From Flexivirga oryzae (GTDB taxonomy: Bacteria > Actinomycetota > Actinomycetes > Actinomycetales > Dermatophilaceae), in NCBI RefSeq assembly GCF_014190805.1, contig NZ_JACHVQ010000001.1:1488001-1552000 (forward strand): a DNA stretch of 64,000 nucleotides, read 5' to 3'. The notes under the pieces are model-generated. The model searched no databases. It was not told the origin of the DNA and saw only the letters and a list, made by a program, of their open reading frames with translations. How positions within the stretch are numbered: the first letter of the stretch is position 1; each line of letters begins with the position of its first letter. A program made the position numbers and the translations under genes. Positions 1 to 7,502 of the stretch are shown in pieces.

Positions 1-213
1 CATGTTGCGGCAATCGCGCTGGTCGCGTCCTGTGTCGCCCTGGCGTTCTTCGGTGTCGTCGACGCCACGTCGGCGGGCGCGATCGCCGGTCAGCTGCTGG
101 CGACCGTCACGCTTGCCGCGCTGGCACGCGCGGCGTGCGGGTCCGCCGGTGCACCCGACGCAGGATCGGCTGCTCCACCAGCGTCGCCGACGCCCACGCG
201 ATCAGCCAGCTGA
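1..213 (+). CDS. C-terminal end of a possible membrane protein (partial)
   Basis: An open frame enters from the left edge and stops at 211-213, giving 70 residues. The first 35 residues contain two hydrophobic stretches and have GC-rich third codon positions, which fits the last membrane segments of an integral membrane protein. The tail after about residue 40 is Ala/Pro/Ser rich, has poorer codon bias and overlaps the 3' end of the convergent acyltransferase by about 107 bases. The true end may therefore be earlier, or a frameshift may be present. No family can be named from this fragment. Confidence 0.35.
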   Translation, partial: HVAAIALVASCVALAFFGVVDATSAGAIAGQLLATVTLAALARAACGSAGAPDAGSAAPPASPTPTRSAS

Positions 214-1243
214 AGACGAGCACCGCGAACAGCACCGCGCTGAACCCGCCGGTGAACAGCGCCCACCCGGAGACCCGGTAGATGACCTGGAGCACCAGCA
301 CGTGCCAGAGGAAGACACCGTACGACAGGTCACCGACGAACCGCGTCGCGGGAGACGCCGCCACCGCGCACCAGCGTTCGTCCGACGGCCCCCTCACCGC
401 CGCGAGCAGCAGCAGGCCGGCCAGCAGCGTGTAGAGCAGCTCCTTCGCCACCGCCGCCCCGACCGTCGGCGCGTGCAGGTCGCGCGGGCCGGCGATGCCG
501 CTGGACGCGATCAGGTAGACGACGCCGGCGGCGGCCAGCCAGGTGCCCACCCCGATGTCCCGCAACCGGTCCAGGTCGCCGCGCTGGACGGCGATCGCGA
601 GCGCCGCGCCGGCGGCGAACCAGGCCGCGTGCCCGAGCACGCTGGTCCCGAGCACGCCGGCGTGGGTCGTCGGGCTGTGCTGCGTCCACACCGCGGTCAC
701 GGCCTGTATGACGACGCCGCCCGCGACGGTGGCACCGAGTGCGCCGTACACGGCCCGGGGTGACCGTTGCAGTAAGCGCCCGAGCGCGCGGCCGATCACC
801 GGCACGAGGACGTAGAACGACACCTCGGTGGTGAGGCTCCAGGTCTGGCTGAACGACTGGTACGACGTGTCGGCATACCCCTGCACCAGGAGCAGATGCG
901 CGACGACCTTCCCGATGCCGCCGAGGCCGGCGCCGCCGACGGCACCCCAGGTGCCGGCCACCAGCAGCACCGCGGCCAGCGCGATCAGGTAGGCGGGCAG
1001 GATGCGGGCGGCGCGGCGGCCGGCATACCCGCCGATCCGTTGCGGCGGAGCGCCCGGCAGCCACGGGCGGAGCAGCAGGAACGCGCTGATCGCGAAGAAG
1101 ACTGCAACCCCGCTGTCGCCACGGGCCAGCAGCCCGCCGGACAGGTCGAGGTGGTCCGCGCCGGTCCAGAAACCGACGTGGGACAGCAGCACCAGCAGCG
1201 CTGCGAGCCCGCGCAGGCCGTCGATCAGCCGATAACGCGCCAT
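107..1243 (-). CDS. Membrane acyltransferase, acyltransferase-3 (OafA/YrhL-like) family
   Basis: A 378-residue polytopic protein with about ten hydrophobic segments. The N-terminus has the family hallmark RGLAALLVLLSHVGFW, in which the His is the expected catalytic residue, followed by a motif ending SAFLLLRPWL. Such proteins move acyl groups from acyl-CoA onto envelope sugars or peptidoglycan across the membrane. It is divergent from the heptose kinase gene across an 83-base gap. Mycobacterium tuberculosis Rv0111, a putative acyltransferase, lies next to gmhA-gmhB-hddA, so acylation of a heptose-containing glycan is a reasonable inference. The ATG at 1241-1243 follows a GAGAGGAGG-type ribosome site on the minus strand. 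Substrate unknown. Confidence 0.88.
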   Translation of the reverse strand: MARYRLIDGLRGLAALLVLLSHVGFWTGADHLDLSGGLLARGDSGVAVFFAISAFLLLRPWLPGAPPQRIGGYAGRRAARILPAYLIALAAVLLVAGTWGAVGGAGLGGIGKVVAHLLLVQGYADTSYQSFSQTWSLTTEVSFYVLVPVIGRALGRLLQRSPRAVYGALGATVAGGVVIQAVTAVWTQHSPTTHAGVLGTSVLGHAAWFAAGAALAIAVQRGDLDRLRDIGVGTWLAAAGVVYLIASSGIAGPRDLHAPTVGAAVAKELLYTLLAGLLLLAAVRGPSDERWCAVAASPATRFVGDLSYGVFLWHVLVLQVIYRVSGWALFTGGFSAVLFAVLVFSWLIAWASATLVEQPILRRVHRRTRTPRVPARQA

Positions 1244-1270
1244 CCGGCCTCCTCTCCAAGGCTGCGAGAG

Positions 1271-1287
1271 CTACTCTGCAGTAGATT
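1271..1287. promoter_or_regulatory. Inverted repeat overlapping a -10-like box in the acyltransferase/hddA divergent gap
   Basis: CTACT-CTGC-AGTAG is a perfect 5-bp inverted repeat at 1271-1284. It overlaps TAGATT at 1282-1287, a plausible -10 element reading toward hddA. It could be an operator or chance; no cognate regulator is adjacent. Confidence 0.3.
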
Positions 1288-1326
1288 TCCTGCGCACGCA
1301 CCTTTCGGAAGGCCGAAGACAGACCG

Positions 1327-1749
1327 ATGACTGCACGCGACGACGTACTGCCCGATGACGGCGCCGTCGATCACAGCCGCCCCGTGCTGCGTGCCCGGGC
1401 GCCGCTGCGGATCTCCTTCGCCGGCGGCGGCACCGACGTCACACCCTTCCCGGAGCGGGAGGGCGGGGCGGTGCTGTCGGCGACGATCTCGGCGTTCGCG
1501 TTCAGCACGCTCCGTCCGCGCACCGACGGTCAGGTGACGGTCCGCTCGCTGGACTACGGCACCTCGATCGGGTTCGGCATCGACGAACCGGTCGAGTACG
1601 ACGGCAAGCTCGACCTGCCCAAGGCCGCCATCAAACGGGTGCGGGACATCGAGGGCGCGCGCCCGTCCGGCGGGTTCGACCTGTTCCTGCACACGCAGGC
1701 GCCGCCCGGGTCCGGGCTGGGCTCCTCGAGCGCGGTGATGGTGTCGTGA
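1327..1749 (+). CDS. hddA: HddA-type heptose-7-phosphate kinase, N-terminal half (split gene)
   Basis: These 140 residues are the start of a GHMP kinase of the D-glycero-alpha-D-manno-heptose-7-phosphate kinase type. It has the substrate-binding APLRISFAGGGTD motif near residue 25-38 and the ATP-binding loop PPGSGLGSSSA near the end. The frame stops at TGA 1747-1749, two codons after the phosphate loop, while the rest of the kinase continues in the next frame. Restoring one base near 1746 would rejoin the two halves into one protein of about 360 residues, the usual length. As it stands this half lacks motif 3 and cannot be a complete kinase. It heads a run with gmhA and gmhB. Confidence 0.8.
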   Translation: MTARDDVLPDDGAVDHSRPVLRARAPLRISFAGGGTDVTPFPEREGGAVLSATISAFAFSTLRPRTDGQVTVRSLDYGTSIGFGIDEPVEYDGKLDLPKAAIKRVRDIEGARPSGGFDLFLHTQAPPGSGLGSSSAVMVS

Positions 1750-2408
1750 TCGGGCTGGTCGCCCAGCACTGCGGCCTCGACCTCACGCCGTACGACGTCG
1801 CCGAGCTGGCCTACCGGCTGGAGCGGGAGGACCTCGCCATACCCGGCGGCTCCCAGGACCAGTACGCAGCCGCGTTCGGTGGTTTCAACTACATCGAGTT
1901 CCAGCCAGAGCAGGTCGTGGTCAACCCGCTGCGGGTGCGCGACGACACGGTGCACGAGCTGGAGCACAACATGCTGCTGGCGTTCACCGGCAACACCCGG
2001 GTGAGCGACCACATCATCGAGGACCAGCGGTCGCGCTACGAGACCGGCAACGCCGAGGCGCTGGAGGGGCTGCGAGCCCAGAAGGAGCTGGCCGAGCAGA
2101 TGAAGGTCGCGCTGGTGCGCGGCGACGTCGACGGGTTCGGCCGACTGCTCGGTGAGGCCTGGTCGCAGAAGCGCAAGATGTCCGATCGCATCACGACACC
2201 GATCATCGACAAGGCCGTCGAGACCGCGCTCGGCTGCGGAGCGCTGGGTGGCAAGGTGACCGGCGCGGGCGGTGGGGGACACTTGGTGTTCGTCTGCGAG
2301 TTCGAACGGCGTCACGTCGTCGCGCAGCAGCTGCTGGAGATGGGGCTCACCCTGTCGGAGATCACCTTCAGCCAGCACGGGGTCACGACCTGGAGAGGAC
2401 AGCACTGA
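1746..2408 (+). CDS. hddA: HddA-type heptose-7-phosphate kinase, C-terminal half (split gene)
   Basis: These 220 residues are the remainder of the GHMP kinase. They include the C-terminal GHMP domain with the glycine-rich KVTGAGGGGHLVF motif 3 near residue 180. The first codon is a GTG at 1746-1748 that overlaps the stop of the upstream half (GTGA). Separate translation by coupling is formally possible, but the homology runs straight across the junction, so a one-base deletion or a sequencing error is more likely. The downstream stop TGA (2406-2408) overlaps the ATG of gmhA, so translation of gmhA is coupled to this frame. Confidence 0.8.
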   Translation: MIGLVAQHCGLDLTPYDVAELAYRLEREDLAIPGGSQDQYAAAFGGFNYIEFQPEQVVVNPLRVRDDTVHELEHNMLLAFTGNTRVSDHIIEDQRSRYETGNAEALEGLRAQKELAEQMKVALVRGDVDGFGRLLGEAWSQKRKMSDRITTPIIDKAVETALGCGALGGKVTGAGGGGHLVFVCEFERRHVVAQQLLEMGLTLSEITFSQHGVTTWRGQH

Positions 2409-3034
2409 TGCCGGACGGCCATGCTCTGCACGAGGTCCCGCGGGAGCACCGCGGGCCCGCGATCTCCGAGCGCCAGCGGATCGGGCTGGCCGCCTGGGCG
2501 GACCTGGCCACCGCCCTCGCGGAGCCCGGACTGGTCGAGCGGGTCGACGCCGCCGGCACCGCGCTGCTCGACGCGCTCGTCGAGGGCGGCACGCTGCTGG
2601 TGGCCGGCAACGGCGGCTCGGCCGCGATCGCGAGCCACGTGGCCGCCGAGTTCATCGGCAAATGCATCCTGGACCGCGCACCGCTGCCGGCGGTCAACCT
2701 GGCCGAGTCGCTCAGCTCGATCACCGCGGTCGCCAACGACTACGCGTATGACGAGACGTTCGCCCGAGGCGTCGCGGCGCTCGGGAGGCCCGGCGACATA
2801 CTCCTCGCCATGAGCACCAGCGGCGGGAGCAAGAACATCCTGCGGGCCCTGGAGCTGGCCCAGGAGATGGGGCTGCTCACCATCGTGCTGACCGGGGAGC
2901 GGGGCAGCGACCTCGCCGGGCGCGCCCATCACGTGTTGGTCGTCCCGTCGGTGGAGACCCCGCGCATCCAGGAGGCGCACATGCTCTGGACGCACGTGTG
3001 GTGCGAGGCCGTCGACGTCGTGTGCCAGGAGTGA
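2408..3034 (+). CDS. gmhA: Sedoheptulose-7-phosphate isomerase GmhA
   Basis: A 208-residue SIS-domain protein that should convert sedoheptulose 7-phosphate to D-glycero-D-manno-heptose 7-phosphate, the first step of nucleotide-heptose synthesis. Visible signatures are GNGGSAAIASHVAAE (67-81), STSGGSKN (136-143) and the C-terminal ETPRIQEAHM segment that carries active-site Glu/His residues in the family. The N-terminus is about 15-20 residues longer than in short homologues. Its ATG overlaps the stop of the kinase half (TGATG), and gmhB follows after 64 bases, so the three act as one pathway unit. Confidence 0.93.
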   Translation: MPDGHALHEVPREHRGPAISERQRIGLAAWADLATALAEPGLVERVDAAGTALLDALVEGGTLLVAGNGGSAAIASHVAAEFIGKCILDRAPLPAVNLAESLSSITAVANDYAYDETFARGVAALGRPGDILLAMSTSGGSKNILRALELAQEMGLLTIVLTGERGSDLAGRAHHVLVVPSVETPRIQEAHMLWTHVWCEAVDVVCQE

Positions 3035-3098
3035 CCGCCTGCGCCGATGCGGCCAGCACCCGCGAGGAAGTGACGACAGGAGCGGGAACGACGCAGGA

Positions 3099-3686
3099 GT
3101 GGGTGCGCCGGTGCTGAGCGACGCCGAGCTGCTGGGGGAGAGCCGTATGCCGATCCCGCGTCCCGCGGGTGCGGGCGGCGCGCCGTACGACCTGGTGCTG
3201 CTGGACCGGGACGGCACCCTCAACGTGCGGCGCCCCGGTTACGTGACCGACCCCGACGACCTGGTGCTGCTGCCGGGTGCGGTCGAGGCGGTCCGGGCGT
3301 GCAACCGGGCCGGCTGCGCGGTCGTGCTGATCACCAACCAACGCGGACTCGCTCGCGGTGAACTCAGCAGGACGCAGTTGCTGGCCGTGCACCGACGGCT
3401 GATCGGGGAGCTGGGGCGGCGGGACGCGCGACTGGACGCGGTGCAGGTGTGCCCGCACGAGAAGGACACGTGCGACTGCCGCAAGCCGCGCGCCGGGCTG
3501 ATCCGCGAGGCCCTGCGCCGGGCGTCGTGGGCCCGTGCGGGTCGGACCGTGCTGCTCGGGGACCAGCCGACGGACGCAGCAGCAGCCGGCGCCGGAGGGG
3601 TCGGATCGGTGCTGGTCGGCGCGCCGGGGACGTCGCTCGATGCTTTTGTCGCAGAATTGTTTCGCGGCCACGCAACGCGTGTGTGA
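3099..3686 (+). CDS. gmhB: D-glycero-D-manno-heptose 1,7-bisphosphate phosphatase GmhB
   Basis: A HAD-family phosphatase of 195 residues that removes the 7-phosphate from heptose 1,7-bisphosphate. The nucleophile motif LDRDGTLN places Asp36 and Asp38. A zinc-binding Cys/His cluster is seen at CPHEKDTCDC (118-127), as in GmhB, and GDQPTD (154-159) supplies the metal-binding Asp. The start is uncertain: GTG 3099 overlaps the AGGAG at 3095-3099, so GTG 3111 or ATG 3147 may be used. No nucleotidyltransferase (HddC) is visible here; it may lie left of the window. Confidence 0.9.
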   Translation: MGAPVLSDAELLGESRMPIPRPAGAGGAPYDLVLLDRDGTLNVRRPGYVTDPDDLVLLPGAVEAVRACNRAGCAVVLITNQRGLARGELSRTQLLAVHRRLIGELGRRDARLDAVQVCPHEKDTCDCRKPRAGLIREALRRASWARAGRTVLLGDQPTDAAAAGAGGVGSVLVGAPGTSLDAFVAELFRGHATRV

Positions 3687-3749
3687 CACAACTCGCACGG
3701 TTGATGCTACTGTCCGGTAAGTTCCAGCTCACAACCGGAGGTTGAGACC

Positions 3750-4835
3750 GTGCGGAAATCCGCAATCGTGATCGGATTCGGCGCCTTCTTCATCACGATG
3801 GCGCTCCTGTTGAAGTTCTATGCCTTCGACAAGCTGGCGGTCATCCCACTCGACCAGAACTCCAGGCAGGTCGCCGTCGACAAGAACGCCTACATCTTCG
3901 ACGCGGGGACCCTGAAGTTCCAGCGCGACACCACGCTCACCACGACGGTGGGTGCCGTCGCGCAGAAGGACGCGAGCGAGAGCTTCGGCCACAACGCGGT
4001 CATCTTCAGCAAGTGGCAGTACTCCAGCATCCCGCAGACGAAGACCCCGCAGACCGCGTCGACCGAGAAGTTCGCCGTCAACCGGCACACGGGCAAGGTC
4101 ATCGACTGGAGCGGCGACCAGGAGAACGGCAAGGCGATCAAGCACACCGGTTACACGGTGAAGTTCCCGTTCGGCACCGAGAAGACGACCTACCCCTACT
4201 GGGACGGTTCGATCGAGAAGTCGATGTCGATGAAGTATGCCGGCACCGAGAAGATCGACGGCCTGACCGTCTACCGCTTCGAGGGCAGCGTGCCGCGGCA
4301 GACGCTGGCGACCCAGCCGATCAAGGACACCCCGGGGTTCCTCTTCGGACAGCCGAAGAGCAGCCCGGGCGTGAAGGCGAAGTACACCTACGCCAACGAC
4401 CGCACCATCTGGGTCGAGCCCCAGACCGGCGCGTTCATCAAGGTGCGCGAGGCGCAGCAGCAGTGGCTGACCAACCCCAAGACGAACAAGTCGGTCCAGG
4501 TGCTCAAGACCACGTCGACCTTCAACGACGCGACCGTCAAGCAGAACGTCGACGACTACAAGGGCAAGGCCTCGCAACTGAAGGCGCTCAAGCTCGCACC
4601 GTGGATCCTGGGCATCCTCGGCCTGCTGCTGCTCATCGGCGGGGTGCTGATGGCCCTGCTGCTGGGGCGCGGCGGTGAGGGCGGCCGCCACCATGCCGCG
4701 GACGAGGACACGGACGCGGACTACGACGAGGCGGATGACGACGAGGCCGACGACGAGACACAGGGCGGCGTCTCGGGTCTGTTGGACGGCGCGGACGAGG
4801 ACGCGACCGCGCGCCTCGGCACGGACGACGCCTGA
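3750..4835 (+). CDS. DUF3068 (PorA-family) membrane-anchored protein
   Basis: A 361-residue protein with an N-terminal membrane segment (about residues 4-24), a large extracytoplasmic beta-rich domain starting at the KLAVIPLDQNS segment, a second membrane helix near residue 285-310 and a strongly acidic Asp/Glu tail. This layout and the opening sequence match the actinobacterial DUF3068 / 'porin PorA family' group, whose function is not settled. GTG 3750 is chosen because GGAGG lies eight bases upstream at 3737-3741. A TACTGT box at 3708-3713 could be its -10. Proximity to the heptose genes suggests an envelope role; this is inference. Confidence 0.85.
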   Translation: MRKSAIVIGFGAFFITMALLLKFYAFDKLAVIPLDQNSRQVAVDKNAYIFDAGTLKFQRDTTLTTTVGAVAQKDASESFGHNAVIFSKWQYSSIPQTKTPQTASTEKFAVNRHTGKVIDWSGDQENGKAIKHTGYTVKFPFGTEKTTYPYWDGSIEKSMSMKYAGTEKIDGLTVYRFEGSVPRQTLATQPIKDTPGFLFGQPKSSPGVKAKYTYANDRTIWVEPQTGAFIKVREAQQQWLTNPKTNKSVQVLKTTSTFNDATVKQNVDDYKGKASQLKALKLAPWILGILGLLLLIGGVLMALLLGRGGEGGRHHAADEDTDADYDEADDDEADDETQGGVSGLLDGADEDATARLGTDDA

Positions 4836-4854
4836 GCGGCGCAGGCACGCGCCC

Positions 4855-6258
4855 TCACTGCTGAGGGCGAGTGCGGTCGTATGCCCACAGCGCGATGGCG
4901 AGCGCGGCGCGGTCCTGGAAGTCGAGCGGGTCCCGTCCGGTGGCCTCGTGGATCCGCTGCATCCGCTTGCGGACGGTGTTGACGTGCATGTAGCACTCGG
5001 CAGCGGTCTGCTGAACGCTCCCACCGTTGCGTACGAACCGGCGAAGGGTGTCGAGGTAGGTCGGCTGCTCCCGAGCGTTCAGTGCACGGATCGGTGCGAC
5101 GAGTTCATCGACGAACGGCCGCAACAGCTGCGGTGGTTGTTGCACCAGCAGGCCCTCCAGGGTCGTCAGCTCGGCCGGCCCGGTCGTGCGGCCGACGCGT
5201 TGTGCGAGCAGCAGGGCCGCGCGGGCCTGGGTGATGCTGCGACCCACGTCGTCCAACGGCAGTGCGTTGCCGTGACCGCAGGCGAGGGAGAGACTCTCGG
5301 CCGCCGTGCGCACCGCTGCGGTGGAGTTCGTCAGCGCGACGGTGAGCGTGCTGGTCTGGCCGATCAGGGCATCGGGCAGCTTGTGGGCGAGCAGTGCCGC
5401 CGCACCGGACGGCCATGCCGACGCCACGATCCCGTCCCGACGGACACCCGCCTCGGCCAGGAACGGGAGGAGGCTCTGCGGTAGCGCGAGCCGGTCCCCG
5501 ACCAGCATCACCAGCTGTCCGACGCGCTCCCACCGATAGGTGGCCTCGACATCTCGCTCGTGGGCGGCGACGTCGACGATGCGGGCGACCTGCTCGAGCG
5601 TCTGGTGCGCCCACGTCGAGGGGGTGACCGCCCAGGTCAGCACCTGCCCGCTGCTCAGAGCGGTGGTGACGGCCGCGCCGGTAGCGGCCGGCGATCCGGA
5701 GTCGGCCAGGGTGATCTCACCGTCGAGTTCGTCCTGGACGATCGCGATCAACTCTTCGGTCCCGGCACCGATCCGCAGGTCCGCCAGGAGACGTGCCTGG
5801 AGCTTGCCCGCCTGCTCGGTGCGGCCGGCCTCGAGGGCGACCTGCCGCTCGACGACGAACTCGGCGACGGCCTCGAACGGCGCTCCCGGTGGTGCTGCGA
5901 GCAGCGGCAGCTCGTGTCGGGCACAGGCCCGGATGAGATCCGGGGGTACCGCCGGGTGCGCGTCGCCGATGCCGAAGCACAGCCCGGCGGCGTGGGCGGC
6001 GAGGAGCGCGTCGACGAATCGTTCGCAGCTGGGGGCATCGGTCAGTCCGGCACCGACCGTGCAGACCAGTTCGTCCCCCTTGAGGTACGGCGAGGGATCG
6101 GCGAGCTCGGTGCTGTGCGCCCAGCGGACGTGCCGCTGCCCGGCAGTGGACTCGCCGCCGACCCAGTGCAGCCGCAGCTGCGATGCGTCGACCAGCTCCG
6201 TCAGGGTGGGGCCGACCGGGGTGATGCCCGCCCCGGAAGGCGTCGCTGGTGGCGTCAT
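4855..6258 (-). CDS. PucR-family transcriptional regulator
   Basis: A 467-residue regulator with an N-terminal PucR/purine-catabolism-type domain (opening TLTELVDASQLRLHWVGG), a long variable middle and a C-terminal PucR helix-turn-helix with NGGSVQQTAAECYMHVNTVRKR near residue 415-437. Relatives control purine, ureide, polyamine and other nitrogen pathways. It is divergent from the ureohydrolase-permease operon, which it most likely regulates. The perfect inverted repeat at 6283-6302, only about 25 bases from its ATG, is a candidate autoregulatory operator. Confidence 0.88.
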   Translation of the reverse strand: MTPPATPSGAGITPVGPTLTELVDASQLRLHWVGGESTAGQRHVRWAHSTELADPSPYLKGDELVCTVGAGLTDAPSCERFVDALLAAHAAGLCFGIGDAHPAVPPDLIRACARHELPLLAAPPGAPFEAVAEFVVERQVALEAGRTEQAGKLQARLLADLRIGAGTEELIAIVQDELDGEITLADSGSPAATGAAVTTALSSGQVLTWAVTPSTWAHQTLEQVARIVDVAAHERDVEATYRWERVGQLVMLVGDRLALPQSLLPFLAEAGVRRDGIVASAWPSGAAALLAHKLPDALIGQTSTLTVALTNSTAAVRTAAESLSLACGHGNALPLDDVGRSITQARAALLLAQRVGRTTGPAELTTLEGLLVQQPPQLLRPFVDELVAPIRALNAREQPTYLDTLRRFVRNGGSVQQTAAECYMHVNTVRKRMQRIHEATGRDPLDFQDRAALAIALWAYDRTRPQQ

Positions 6259-6282
6259 GTGTCCCGTCCCGGCTCCGAGTCG

Positions 6283-6302
6283 TGGTGTACGAATCTACAC
6301 CA
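6283..6302. promoter_or_regulatory. Inverted repeat, candidate PucR-regulator operator
   Basis: TGGTGTA, six spacer bases, then TACACCA form a perfect 7-bp inverted repeat in the 239-base divergent region between the PucR regulator and the ureohydrolase operon. The position, just upstream of the regulator start, fits autoregulation. The rest of the gap (6303-6497) shows no other clear palindrome. Confidence 0.5.
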
Positions 6303-6497
6303 GCGGGTCGCCAGGGTGTCCATCGATTGCAGGTCTTGCCGAGGCTATTGCTGCCGCTTGTCGGTGCTGCTTGGATCGCAGTTCATCGACCACCGGCGAT
6401 GTGTGCACATTCTCGTTTCCGGGGTGACGTGACATTCGCACGGCAGCGCATTCCATATCGCGGTTCGCACGCGACACTTCCAACACGAAACGAGACA

Positions 6498-7502
6498 ATG
6501 GTGAACGAACGCAGAGTCCTGCACCACGGAATCGTCGGGCAGGTCGACGGAACACAGGTACCACGATTCGCCGGCTTCACGACGTTCGCGCGATTACCTC
6601 GTGCCGAAGACGTCGACGCGTTCGACATCTCGGTCGTCGGTGTGCCGTTCGACTCGGCGGTCACGTACCGGCCCGGTGCGCGGTTCGGCCCGTCGCACAT
6701 CCGGCAGGCGTCGCGGCTGCTGCGTCCCTACAACCCGGCACTGGACTGTGCCCCGTTCCGTGTGGCGCAGGTGGTGGACGCCGGTGACATCGCCTGCAAC
6801 CCGTTCAACATCCAGGCCGCGCTCGATGAGGTCGAGAGCGGCGTCTCCGAGGTGATCCGCGGCGGGCGGCGGCCGGTCATCATGGGCGGCGACCACTCCG
6901 TCGCGTTACCGGTGTTGCGTGCGCTGAGCGCCGAGCACGGACCCATCGGGCTGGTGCACTTCGACTCGCACCTGGACACCTGGGACACCTATTTCGGCGA
7001 ACCCTTGACGCACGGGTCGCCCTTTCGCCGCGCCTCGGAGGAGGGCCTGATCGTGAAGGGCAACTCCGCGCACGTCGGGATCCGCGGATCGCTGTACGAC
7101 CGCAGCGACCTCGCCGAGGACGCGGACCTCGGATTCACCGCGATCTCCTGTCGCGACCTGGACCGCATCGGCGTGGACGCCGTGATCGACATGATCAGGG
7201 AGCGAGTGGGGGACGCTCCGGCATACATCTCGATCGACATCGACGTGCTGGACCCGGCACATGCTCCCGGTACCGGGACACCCGAGGCGGGCGGGCTGAC
7301 GTCGCGGGAGTTGCTGGAGATCGTCCGCGGGCTGCGGGAGCTGCGCCTGGTGGGCGCGGACGTGGTGGAGGTCGCGCCGGCCTACGACCACGCCGAGATC
7401 ACCGGGGTCGCCGCCGCGAACCTCATCTACGAACTGGTCACGATCATGAGCCTCCAGCACCAGGCCGGGGCGGACGTCACGAGTGAACGGAAGACATCAT
7501 GA
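6498..7502 (+). CDS. Agmatinase/guanidinobutyrase-type ureohydrolase
   Basis: A 334-residue manganese-dependent ureohydrolase of the arginase/agmatinase superfamily, expected to release urea from a guanidino compound. Metal-ligand motifs are GGDHS (130-134), HFDSHLD (154-160) and SIDIDVLDPAHAPGTGTPE (about 239-257). The substrate cannot be fixed: agmatine, guanidinobutyrate and related compounds are all possible. The frame stays open to 6249 but the homology begins at ATG 6498, so that start is chosen. Two TTA leucine codons (6594 and 6906) stand out in this GC-rich background. The stop overlaps the permease ATG (ATGA), so both form one operon. Confidence 0.88.
   Translation: MVNERRVLHHGIVGQVDGTQVPRFAGFTTFARLPRAEDVDAFDISVVGVPFDSAVTYRPGARFGPSHIRQASRLLRPYNPALDCAPFRVAQVVDAGDIACNPFNIQAALDEVESGVSEVIRGGRRPVIMGGDHSVALPVLRALSAEHGPIGLVHFDSHLDTWDTYFGEPLTHGSPFRRASEEGLIVKGNSAHVGIRGSLYDRSDLAEDADLGFTAISCRDLDRIGVDAVIDMIRERVGDAPAYISIDIDVLDPAHAPGTGTPEAGGLTSRELLEIVRGLRELRLVGADVVEVAPAYDHAEITGVAAANLIYELVTIMSLQHQAGADVTSERKTS

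Noticed and set aside
1740..1750. Programmed ribosomal frameshift in hddA
   Set aside because: No slippery heptamer or homopolymer run occurs at the junction; a simple deletion or sequencing error explains it better.
6594..6908. TTA codons as evidence of bldA-type control in the ureohydrolase
   Set aside because: TTA codons also occur in the ClC gene and an aminotransferase, and bldA dependence is established for Streptomyces, not for this kind of organism.
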